A stretch of 53,723 bases of DNA from a bacterium (GTDB taxonomy: Bacteria > Myxococcota_A > Bradymonadia > REDH01), in NCBI GenBank assembly GCA_030427825.1, contig JAUICO010000019.1, positions 1 through 53,723 of the forward strand, in the 5' to 3' direction. The notes beneath the pieces were generated by a model. That model searched no databases, was not told the DNA's origin, and was given only the letters and a program-made list of their open reading frames with translations. Both the position numbers and the translations under genes were made by a program. Positions 7,326-15,379 of this stretch are shown one piece after another (positions within the stretch are counted from its first letter, which is position 1; every line of letters starts with the position of its first letter).

Positions 7326-10067
7326 ATGCGGCTCCTGCGAATCACTCTTATCGCCTTCTTCGCGTTCATTTCGACCGGGTGCGACGACGACGCCAACGGC
7401 GGCGACGCCGGAGATAGCGGAACTGACGCGCCTTCGGACGGCGGAGGCGACACAAGCGACGGCGACGACGTCGTGTCCTTCAACTGCGCAGACCGGGCAG
7501 AGACCGGTGACTGGCCGCGCCACACGCTCGGCGACTGGGAGGTTGCCGTTGAGGCCGGCTCCGGAAACTGGGCGGTGTTTGTTGACGGTGTCGAGAGACT
7601 CAGCGCACGCATGCCCTGCGATACAGAAACAAACACCATCCCGGCACCGCTGAGAATAGGGGACGGCGAACCGCAGGTTCAGGCGTTCTTCGGGGCCTGG
7701 CGTATCAACGTTGCCACATCGGCTATGGGTTGGCACTTCCCCGATGCAGAACCTGCGCCCGTGATCAACGACAGCGACGGCGAGCTATTCATCACCTGGG
7801 GCATCGGCACCGATGCATCGTCGCTTCGCTTCTCGACCGTCGACGGCGGAAACCTCTCAATCGAGCCGAGCGCGGCGGACGGGCACTCCGGCGAGCTGTC
7901 GATGAACTGCCGTGATGGCGAAGCATTCTTCGGCCTCGGCGCACAGACTTCGGCGATGAACCTGCGCGGGCATGCGTACCCGCTCTGGACGCAGGAACAG
8001 GGCATCGGCAAGTCGACCGCCCCGCTCTTCCCGATCGAGAATGTGATCGGAGCCTCCTACGCTCCAATGGGCGTGTGGCACTCGTCGGCCGGGTACTCTG
8101 CGATCATTGCGCATGACAACTTCAGCGAGCTTGAGCTGTGTGTGCGCGATGACAACCTTACCCTGCGCTCCTACCTGGAGATGCCCTCCTTCGTCCTCGT
8201 ACGCGGCGACGCGCTGGCCGACCGAATTCGCGAGATTACGGAGTACACAGGCCGGGTGACATCGCCGCCGGATTGGGTGTTTTCGCCCTGGGCAAGCTCG
8301 GTCGGCGGACCCGAACGACTGCGCGCCGTCGTCGAAGCGCTGGAAACAAACAACATTCCGACATCGGCAATCTGGACGGAAGACTGGATTGGCGGTGAGC
8401 TCACGCAGAATGGGTTCAGGCTCAGCTACGCCTGGGAGTGGGACACCGAAACCTACCCCGACCTTCCTGATGACATCGAAGCACTGCACGATAGCGGGTA
8501 CGCTTTCCTCGGCTACTTCAATCCCTTTGTGCCGGACACGAACCGAATGTGGAGCGAAGGCGTGGAAGGCGGATTTCTCATGAAAGACGCGGACGGCGAG
8601 GTCATCGTCATGCAGGATCCGGCCTTCCGCGATGCCGGCTGGATCGACCTCAGCAACGATGATGCACAAGTGTGGATTGGCGACTACATCGACGACGCCG
8701 CGACCGCACTTGGCATTGACGGTTGGATGGCAGACTTCGCTGAGTGGACACCCTACGAATCCGCTCCCGCATCCGGCGAGACCGGGTGGGAATACCACAA
8801 CCGCTTCCCGCTGGACTGGCAACGCCTGCACCGGGACCGCCTTGAGCGCGCGCACACAGGCGACGACGAGGGCAACTGGACCTTCTTCGTTCGCTCGGGC
8901 TGGGCGTCCGTCAATGGCGGCACCGGCGGCATCGCTCCCATCATGTGGGGCGGCGACCAGAACACAGATTGGGGAGAAGACGATGGCATCCCTTCGGTGA
9001 TCCCGATTGCCACACATCTCGGCCTGTCGGGCGTCGCGATGTTTGGTTCGGACATCTCCGGGTACTCCTCGATCAGCAACCCCGCATCAACCAAGGAGCT
9101 GTTCTTTCGGTGGACTTCTCTGGGCGCGTTTCACCCGGTGATGCGCACACATCATGGGTCCGAAAAGTGTGAGAACTGGTCCTTCGATCGTGACGCCGAG
9201 ACGATCGCGCACTTTGCGCGTTACGCACGCATCCACACACTGCTTCTGCCCTACTTCCGTCAGCTGGCGGATGAGGCGGTCGAGACCGGCATGCCGCTCA
9301 CTCGCCACCCGGCTCTGGTCGAAGAGGGTTCGCCGGAACTTTATGCTGCCGGCAGCTACACCTTCTTCGTTGGCGACGACATATACGTGGCACCGATCGT
9401 AACGGAGGGACAGACGACAGGTGCCGTGCGGCTGCCGAGTCTGGCCTGGTGGCCATTGCTCGCCTCACGTGCGACCTACCTGCCCGGCGAAGACGTGGAC
9501 TATTACGGCACCAACGACGGTTCAGCCGACGACTCTGCGCCGGGTTCGAATGTAAACTTTGACACCGCCGCGCCGCCCACGGAGATCCCGGTGTTTGTTC
9601 GATCGGGCCGTATCATTCCCCTGCTCGGGGAAGCCGTCGAATCATTCTATGGCAGTTCAGCGGACCGAACACACATCAGCGACATCGCGGACTACTACCG
9701 GCTCGCGATGTACGTCGACTTCGATGGAAACGCATCGTCGGGGCCCTTTGACGACATCGAGGTCACCGTCACCGGCGGCGACCCCGCCGCCGGCTTCGCG
9801 TCGTCGACGCTGCCTGTCTGCGCCGAATCTTCGGGCGGAGCCGCCCCCGTGTCGTGCATCGATCAGAGCTTGAGGCGCGCGCGCCTGGTTGTGGATTCCA
9901 CACAGACGGTTTCGATCGGCGAGGCCGACGTTGCTGTCACTACGCCGCGGCCTGTTGTGCTCGACCTCTACTACGGCGGTGAGGCCTTCGGCGACCTGCG
10001 GCAGGCGACGCCGCTGACCGACTTGAGCCCGGACGTGCCGTCCACGTGTGTGGTCCACGAAGACTGA
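7326..10067 (+). CDS. Glycoside hydrolase family 31 lipoprotein, YihQ-related
   Basis: The protein has 913 residues. The ATG at 7326 follows AGGAAGG and opens a lipoprotein signal ending in STGC (Cys19), then a Gly/Asp/Ser-rich linker. The GH31 nucleophile motif is GWMADFAEW (Asp470), and the acid/base is in MWGGDQNTDW (Asp544). The stretch from there through FGSDISGYSS, KELFFRW and PVMRTHHG follows the sulfoquinovosidase YihQ closely from memory. The sulfonate-binding trio of YihQ (Gln288, Arg301, Trp304) reads Glu, Arg, Tyr here (IWTEDW, GFRLSY), so the substrate may not be sulfoquinovose. It should cleave alpha-glycosides at the cell surface or in the periplasm. The longer open frame from 7059 overlaps the upstream gene and is rejected. 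Confidence 0.88.
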   Translation: MRLLRITLIAFFAFISTGCDDDANGGDAGDSGTDAPSDGGGDTSDGDDVVSFNCADRAETGDWPRHTLGDWEVAVEAGSGNWAVFVDGVERLSARMPCDTETNTIPAPLRIGDGEPQVQAFFGAWRINVATSAMGWHFPDAEPAPVINDSDGELFITWGIGTDASSLRFSTVDGGNLSIEPSAADGHSGELSMNCRDGEAFFGLGAQTSAMNLRGHAYPLWTQEQGIGKSTAPLFPIENVIGASYAPMGVWHSSAGYSAIIAHDNFSELELCVRDDNLTLRSYLEMPSFVLVRGDALADRIREITEYTGRVTSPPDWVFSPWASSVGGPERLRAVVEALETNNIPTSAIWTEDWIGGELTQNGFRLSYAWEWDTETYPDLPDDIEALHDSGYAFLGYFNPFVPDTNRMWSEGVEGGFLMKDADGEVIVMQDPAFRDAGWIDLSNDDAQVWIGDYIDDAATALGIDGWMADFAEWTPYESAPASGETGWEYHNRFPLDWQRLHRDRLERAHTGDDEGNWTFFVRSGWASVNGGTGGIAPIMWGGDQNTDWGEDDGIPSVIPIATHLGLSGVAMFGSDISGYSSISNPASTKELFFRWTSLGAFHPVMRTHHGSEKCENWSFDRDAETIAHFARYARIHTLLLPYFRQLADEAVETGMPLTRHPALVEEGSPELYAAGSYTFFVGDDIYVAPIVTEGQTTGAVRLPSLAWWPLLASRATYLPGEDVDYYGTNDGSADDSAPGSNVNFDTAAPPTEIPVFVRSGRIIPLLGEAVESFYGSSADRTHISDIADYYRLAMYVDFDGNASSGPFDDIEVTVTGGDPAAGFASSTLPVCAESSGGAAPVSCIDQSLRRARLVVDSTQTVSIGEADVAVTTPRPVVLDLYYGGEAFGDLRQATPLTDLSPDVPSTCVVHED

Positions 10068-10085
10068 ATACTCCCACGCAGCGGA

Positions 10086-10121
10086 TGTGGTTGGCGTGTT
10101 GACTGTGGTTGGCGTGTTGAC
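10086..10121. repeat. 18-bp perfect tandem duplication
   Basis: The unit tgtggttggcgtgttgac occurs twice without a gap (10086-10103 and 10104-10121). It lies in the 83-bp gap between the convergent GH31 gene and the exported-protein gene. Its role is unknown; simple slippage is the plain explanation. Confidence 0.85.
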
Positions 10122-10150
10122 GGCGCGGCGCCTTGCCGCCACGCGAACGA

Positions 10151-11368
10151 TCAGCGCCGGCGGCGTCGGCTTACCCACAAGACAAACAGCAGCGCCAACG
10201 GGGTAACCTGACCGCGAACACCGGAGCTGTGGGTGCAATTCGAGGCTGCGGATGCACCGCCGGAGCCTGCGTCGCCGTCGATATCGCCGGCGACCTCCCC
10301 GGCGTCGGCATCGCCACCCAGCCCCGAGTCCCTGCGCAGGTCCTCCCAGTTCGTAATGCATCGTGCGCGTTGGGTCTCGTCGAGGCCCGGGAGACTGGGC
10401 TCGCCGATGTCGGCAATACGGAGAACCGGCACCGAAGGCACACCGGAGTCATCTACGCGGTACATGTCGACGCCGGCGCAGACGTACACCTCGCCGGACG
10501 CCGCATTGGAAACGCAGGCGTAGCCTTCGCCATCGCTCACCGGTGACCCCGCGCTTCCGTCCGCGATGCGCCACGCGCCGTCCGTAACGAACAGCACTTC
10601 GCCGTCGATGACGGCCGGCCCGTGAATGACCGATGCCGATGTAGCGAGGGTGTCGAAGCTCTCTCTTCCGTCCCAGCGAACGAGCGCTGAGATGAGCGGT
10701 GCACGTAGAACGATGAACACCTCGCTCCCTACCACGCGCAGCTCCGGCGAGAAGTCGCGGCGGCCGACGGGTACAGGAACCAGCTCTTCGACGGCTCCTT
10801 CGGGGGAGAGGCGCCCGATTACGATGTCCGTGTCGTCCGCCTCGACAACGAGGACTGTGCCTTCGTGGACACTCAGTGACCTCCAATCTTCGGGATAGTC
10901 TGCGAGCTTCGACGCGACCGCGCCCTCTAGCCGCCACAGGCTGCTTCGCACGCCGGGGGTGGCGGCGGTGGCCAGGACATAGGCGTCGCCATCCAGCACC
11001 GCAGCGTCCCGTGTCCACGCCGCGCCCAACGGCGCATCGATCGTGTCACCTGTCACGACGCCGGAGTCACCATCCACCGCGATGTACACCAGCCCGTCTT
11101 CACCCGCCGCGTAAAAGGTCTCAGCACCTGTCGCGACCACCGGAGGCGCATCCGGACCCGCCCACACATCAGGACACACGAAGCGCCAGTTCAATTGTCG
11201 GTCGCGCGCAAAGACGCCACGTGTGCCTCGAAACAGCGCCGGTCCTGAAGCGTCCTCAGCCAGCAGCTCGAGAAACGCCGGCGCTGCGCCGTGGGCTGCT
11301 ACGTCGCGCGGCGTGAGCAGCACCAGGGCTGCTCCCAACCATAGGATTGTTCGCCATGATGAAGCCAC
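10151..11368 (-). CDS. Exported propeller-like protein with MYXO-CTERM-like tail
   Basis: With the GTG at 11368 the protein has 405 residues and begins VASSWRTILWLGAALVLL, a signal peptide probably cut after VAA. The frame stays open to a GTG at 11449, which would add 27 basic residues before the hydrophobic segment, so the start is uncertain. The body has repeated short blocks of the kind ETFYAAGEDGLVYIAVDGDSG and GEVLFVTDGAWRIADG, like a beta-propeller. Near the end a Gly/Asp/Ala-rich linker leads to Cys (SNCTHSSG), a short hydrophobic helix (TPLALLFVLWV) and five arginines. That Cys-helix-Arg tail resembles the MYXO-CTERM surface-sorting signal. No enzyme motif is visible. Confidence 0.65.
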   Translation of the reverse strand: MASSWRTILWLGAALVLLTPRDVAAHGAAPAFLELLAEDASGPALFRGTRGVFARDRQLNWRFVCPDVWAGPDAPPVVATGAETFYAAGEDGLVYIAVDGDSGVVTGDTIDAPLGAAWTRDAAVLDGDAYVLATAATPGVRSSLWRLEGAVASKLADYPEDWRSLSVHEGTVLVVEADDTDIVIGRLSPEGAVEELVPVPVGRRDFSPELRVVGSEVFIVLRAPLISALVRWDGRESFDTLATSASVIHGPAVIDGEVLFVTDGAWRIADGSAGSPVSDGEGYACVSNAASGEVYVCAGVDMYRVDDSGVPSVPVLRIADIGEPSLPGLDETQRARCITNWEDLRRDSGLGGDADAGEVAGDIDGDAGSGGASAASNCTHSSGVRGQVTPLALLFVLWVSRRRRR

Positions 11369-11470
11369 GATCTGTGCCTGGCAGCTTCCCCACCGCGGGT
11401 AAACCCAACGCCGCACTCCGGGGCGGGCATTTTTCTTCGAAGCGCGCACCCGCTTGCCCCGCGCCCTGAT

Positions 11471-11989
11471 ATGCGCGAACTGCAGGCAATGGACTATGTG
11501 GGAAACAGAGGGCCGGCGCCGAAAGGCACGCGTTGGGTTGGCACCGCGCTCGCGGTTCTGGCGATCATGGGCCTGCTGGTCCTGCGCTTTCGGCTGATCC
11601 CAAAGAACTCACCGGAAGACCACCAGGCGATACGTGTGCAGGTCTGTGAGATGCTTCGAGGCGACGCTGATACGCGAGAAACGCGCCGAGCGGCGAAGCG
11701 CTACGCCCGCCGTTCGCCCGGCAGCGCTGAGACTCTGTTTCTGCTGCAGGTCGTGGAGACGATGAACGGCAACATGCGCGTGCTGCCCCGCGGCGAGCTG
11801 GGAGTCGCCGAGGAGCCGATTCGCGCCGCTCTGCGCGACCGGGACTGGGATGGCGCGGCACGCGAAGCCGCGGCGGCCGCCGACAGCGGCGGCATCGCAG
11901 CGCAGCGCGGAGATCTGTGGCTCGATCTACTCCAACGCCTTGAAAGATTGGACGCAAACGACTGCCGACCGCCGGCGCCGGACTCCTGA
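11471..11989 (+). CDS. Small single-pass membrane protein, unknown
   Basis: The 172-residue protein has one hydrophobic segment at about residues 23-41 (WVGTALAVLAIMGLLVL), followed by an Ala/Arg/Glu-rich, mostly helical domain. A second in-frame ATG at 11489 (MDYVGNRG) is an equally possible start; neither has a strong ribosome site. The gene fits exactly between two minus-strand genes, with a 28-bp gap to the end of the Mur ligase, which supports its being real. I do not recognise the family. The helical part might be a TPR-like pair, but that is only an impression. Confidence 0.5.
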   Translation: MRELQAMDYVGNRGPAPKGTRWVGTALAVLAIMGLLVLRFRLIPKNSPEDHQAIRVQVCEMLRGDADTRETRRAAKRYARRSPGSAETLFLLQVVETMNGNMRVLPRGELGVAEEPIRAALRDRDWDGAAREAAAAADSGGIAAQRGDLWLDLLQRLERLDANDCRPPAPDS

Positions 11990-12017
11990 GCGGTACCGGG
12001 CCTCGCCGGTCGCCGCC

Positions 12018-13403
12018 TTAATCGGTAGCGCGGCGGTCCAGGTGGTCTCCCCATGCATCTGCCATGCGGAAGAAGTCGTCTCCGCCGAAGAAGATGACGA
12101 TATCCCCGGGCGCGACGCTGCTGTCGAGGTGCTCTACGATCTTGTCCTGGTCGGGGACATGCACGACGTGGTGTCCGCGATCGCGCAGCATGTTGACGAA
12201 GAACTCCGTGTCGATGCCGGGAATCGGGTCCTCGTTCGCTGCATACATGGTCGTGATGACGACCTCGTCAGAGCCCTCAAAGGCGGTCGCGTATTCGTCC
12301 TTCAGGTAGTTGATGAGCGTGTATCGGTAGGGCTTGAACACGGTGTGGATGCGCCCGGTGGCGAAGGCACGGCTGTTTGCCAGCACCTTACGCATCGCAG
12401 TCGGGTGACTGTTGTAATCTTTGACGATGGTCACGCCGCCGGCCTCAACGATCGTAAAGCGGTTGAGCAGGCCACGAAAGTCAGCGAGCGCCTTCTGCAT
12501 GGCCTCAACGGGAACCCCCATCGTATCGGCAACCGCGATCGCACCGCATGCGTTGGTGATGTTATAGGCGCCGGGCAGCGGCATCGAGAACTCACCCAGC
12601 GACTCTCCCCCCTTCACAACTCGAAAGCGTAGCGGTCGCTGACCGTCACCGATCCGCTCAGCACGATAGTCCGCGTCCGCAACCTGTCCGTAGGTAATCA
12701 CGTCCTGCGGCAACATGTCCGCAAGGCGTCGGTTTCCGTCGCACTCTGCGTTTACGTACACGTGATGCAGCCGCGGATAGCCCTGCACCGCATCGGCCAT
12801 CGATCGGATGATGTGATCCAGATCGTCGTAGTAGTTGAGGTGATCGGCCTCGAGGTAGTTGCAGACGAGGTCTGTGACGTGGACGTTACGGTGTGAACCA
12901 TCCGACTCGTCGACTTCTGCGACGATAACCTCGCCGCCGCCTGCGCGTGCGTTGATGCCGTAATTCTCGAGGATTCCGCCGATCACAAAGCCGGGGTCGC
13001 GGCCGGCAATATCAAGAATGCGGGAGATCATCGCTGACGTGGTGCCCTTACCGTGGGTTCCGGTTACGCCAACAGAGCGAGGGGTCGTCGAGACCAGCCA
13101 CGCGAGCAGCTCGGAACGATGCACCATGGCAGTGCCACGACGCTTCGCCTCGACCAGCTCCTCGTTGTGTTCAGGGATGGCCGTAGAGACGACAACCATA
13201 TCGGCGCCGTCGATGTTCGAAGCGGCGTGGCCGATGCTCACGGTGGCACCGAGGGACTCCATCGTGTCCGTCAATGCGGAGCGCCTGACGTCGCTGCCGG
13301 ACACGGCAAAGCCACGGCCGATGGCGATGCGGGCTACCGCAGACACGCCGATTCCGCCGATGCCGATGAAGTGAAAACGCCGTACCTGCTCGAATCCCGA
13401 CAT
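12018..13403 (-). CDS. murC: UDP-N-acetylmuramate-alanine ligase family protein (MurC-like)
   Basis: This 461-residue cytoplasmic Mur ligase most resembles MurC, which adds L-alanine to UDP-MurNAc in peptidoglycan synthesis. The N-terminal UDP-binding motif FHFIGIGGIGVSAVA and SGSDVRRS are typical, as are EVDESDGS, NYLEADHLNYYDD and the C-terminal HTVFKPYRYT. Two conserved spots deviate. The ATP loop is GTHGKGTTS at 115-123 where MurC normally has GTHGKTTTT, and the usual DYGHHPTE reads DYNSHPTAM. It also stands alone, not in a division and cell-wall cluster. It could therefore be a divergent MurC, an Mpl-type recycling ligase, or a paralogue with another acceptor. The symbol is given for the family, not for a proven reaction. 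Confidence 0.72.
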   Translation of the reverse strand: MSGFEQVRRFHFIGIGGIGVSAVARIAIGRGFAVSGSDVRRSALTDTMESLGATVSIGHAASNIDGADMVVVSTAIPEHNEELVEAKRRGTAMVHRSELLAWLVSTTPRSVGVTGTHGKGTTSAMISRILDIAGRDPGFVIGGILENYGINARAGGGEVIVAEVDESDGSHRNVHVTDLVCNYLEADHLNYYDDLDHIIRSMADAVQGYPRLHHVYVNAECDGNRRLADMLPQDVITYGQVADADYRAERIGDGQRPLRFRVVKGGESLGEFSMPLPGAYNITNACGAIAVADTMGVPVEAMQKALADFRGLLNRFTIVEAGGVTIVKDYNSHPTAMRKVLANSRAFATGRIHTVFKPYRYTLINYLKDEYATAFEGSDEVVITTMYAANEDPIPGIDTEFFVNMLRDRGHHVVHVPDQDKIVEHLDSSVAPGDIVIFFGGDDFFRMADAWGDHLDRRATD

Positions 13404-13563
13404 CGTCTGCTCCGTGCCAATTCGGCGCGGACACTACACCGGCGCAGACAACGCGCAAGCTTCGCGAGTCCGGCCTCGCGCGGCCGCAGGCGATTGAGGT
13501 CGCACTCTCAATACACTAGAGCCGCCGACGATGCTCAGAAGCGACCCGAAACTACAGGCAGCG

Positions 13564-14907
13564 ATGACCACCCGCAGACGTCTTTTCACCGTGGCTGCCA
13601 CCCTCGTAGCCGTACTCGCTGTGTGCTCATGCCAGAAGCGCGGAGAGCCGGTTCCGACCTTGACGCAGGACCAGTGGCGCCGAGTGCAGGAGAATCTGCT
13701 CACCGAGGAACCGACCCCTGCGAACGTCGTCAACGCTGTCTTCGATGACCGCGTTCGGCTGATCGGGTGGGACCTGGAACCGGGCTCCCTCGAGGTTGGC
13801 GACACCGGTACGATGACCTTCTACTGGGAGGTCCTTGAGGACTTCGATGAGCGTTGGCGAATCTACGTCCATATGGACTCGGCGTCGCGACAGAACGTTG
13901 ACCACGAAGCGGTCGGCGGCGGCTATCCCTCGGTATACTGGGAGAAGGGACAGTTTATTCGCGACGCCTGTACCGTGGAGTTCTCGCCCGGGCTCGGCGA
14001 CGGCGATGTCCGTCTCTTCGCGGGTCTCTTCAAGGGCGACGACCGCATGCGGGTCAGCGACCCCGGAGCCGGGACGGTCGAAGACGACGGGCGGCTCAAC
14101 ATCGGCAGCTTTCCGCTGGTCTGGGAGCCGCCGGTACTTGAAGCCACCTGGCGCCGAGACGATGTTTCGATGGACGGCCGCGTCGTGGATCGAGCCTGGG
14201 GTCGCGCACGCCAGACCGCGAGCTGGGTACACCCGGTCAGTGGCGAGGACATCGACGGCGGCGACACCTGGGCGAAGGCCCTGTGGGACGATGAGGCGCT
14301 GTACCTGGGACTCCGCGCCCGCGACACCGACGTGTGGTCCAACTTCACCGACCGCGACGCAAACCTCTGGGAAGAGGAAGTTCTCGAAGTCTACCTCGAT
14401 CCCGGCGCGGACGGGCGGAACTATCTGGAGCTGCAGGTCAATCCGAACAACGCCGTATTCGACGCCCTTTTTGTCGCCACGCAGCGTCCGCATTTCAGAG
14501 AAGCGCGGCTGCACACCGTCGAAGGCATGCAGACCGAAGTCAGCGTGCGTGGAACGCTGAATCAGCGCGATGACCGCGACGTATACTGGTCGCTTGAGAT
14601 GCGTATCCCCTGGGGCAGCCTGCCCGGCTTCGACGGCCCACCCGCCAACGGAGCCGAGATTCGCGCCAACTTCTATCGCTACGACCGCCCCGCAGACGGC
14701 ACGATCACAACCTGGGCGTGGAGCGCTGTGGGGAGCGGCAGCTTCCATAAGCCGGAGAAGTTCGGAATCATTCGCCTCACCGGCCGGCCGGCTGACGAGC
14801 CTTCCGCAGACGGCGCCGCCGCCGACGACGACGACGACGACGAGGCGCGGCGAGGCATGCGGCGGCCCGTCAACTCGCCGCAGCAACTCCGACGCGGGCC
14901 TCGCTGA
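13564..14907 (+). CDS. Lipoprotein with CBM9-like domain
   Basis: From the ATG at 13564 the protein has 447 residues. The N-terminus MTTRRRLFTVAATLVAVLAV is a signal peptide followed by two candidate lipidation cysteines (AVCSCQ). An in-frame ATG 33 bp upstream at 13531 is the alternative start. Residues about 60-190 form a first beta-rich domain (IGWDLEPGSLEVGDTGTMTF). Residues about 195-410 look like the carbohydrate-binding module 9 fold often found in extracellular proteins: VSMDGRVVDRAWGRARQT, KALWDDEALYLGLRARD, EEEVLEVYLDPGADG, YWSLEMRIPWGSL. The tail is a run of aspartates and then arginines. Ligand unknown; no catalytic residues are visible. It is divergent from the MurC-like gene. 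Confidence 0.72.
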   Translation: MTTRRRLFTVAATLVAVLAVCSCQKRGEPVPTLTQDQWRRVQENLLTEEPTPANVVNAVFDDRVRLIGWDLEPGSLEVGDTGTMTFYWEVLEDFDERWRIYVHMDSASRQNVDHEAVGGGYPSVYWEKGQFIRDACTVEFSPGLGDGDVRLFAGLFKGDDRMRVSDPGAGTVEDDGRLNIGSFPLVWEPPVLEATWRRDDVSMDGRVVDRAWGRARQTASWVHPVSGEDIDGGDTWAKALWDDEALYLGLRARDTDVWSNFTDRDANLWEEEVLEVYLDPGADGRNYLELQVNPNNAVFDALFVATQRPHFREARLHTVEGMQTEVSVRGTLNQRDDRDVYWSLEMRIPWGSLPGFDGPPANGAEIRANFYRYDRPADGTITTWAWSAVGSGSFHKPEKFGIIRLTGRPADEPSADGAAADDDDDDEARRGMRRPVNSPQQLRRGPR

Positions 14908-15115
14908 CGCGCCGCGGCGCCCGGTCCGGGTCTTAACGCCGTCACCATTGGGCGCGCGACGAAGCTCTACAGCATTTGCGGGTGCTGACCGGAGGACAAC
15001 GAGATCACAGGAGCAGCGCGCCAAGTCTCTTGGCAGGAAGCAGTGTGCAGGTAAGGTGCGCCTGTGGCGCAGACTGTGCGGCGCGAACCCAAACCTATCA
15101 GCCGGAGTGTGCGCG

Positions 15116-15316
15116 ATGGCAACGTCCGACAAGCGCAAGCAGAGTCTCTACTTTCCCGAGACCATGCTCAAAGAGATTCAGCAGGAAGCCGCGCGGCAGG
15201 ACCGTTCCCTGTCGTGGATCGTGCAGAAGGCGTGGCAGATGGCCCGAGCCGACATCGCTCGCTTTCCCTCGGTGAACGACCCGTCCCACGGCGAAGACAG
15301 CGACGACGAAGCCTAG
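15116..15316 (+). CDS. Small ribbon-helix-helix protein, TIGR04563-like
   Basis: This 66-residue protein begins MATSDKRKQSLYFPETMLKE and continues through QEAARQDRSLSWIVQKAW. That is a short beta strand (KQSLYFP) followed by two helices with a turn, the CopG/MetJ-type ribbon-helix-helix DNA-binding fold. The closest match I recall is TIGR04563, a small family of myxobacteria and relatives. An acidic tail (PSHGEDSDDEA) ends the protein. The start is set by GGAG about 8 bases upstream; the long open frame extending back to 14570 only shadows the previous gene. Its targets are unknown, and its own upstream region is the first place to look. Confidence 0.72.
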   Translation: MATSDKRKQSLYFPETMLKEIQQEAARQDRSLSWIVQKAWQMARADIARFPSVNDPSHGEDSDDEA

Positions 15317-15379
15317 TCGCTGTCCCATTCACCACGCCAACGGCTACGACCACCTCATGAGAGGAAGGGCGCGAGGTGA

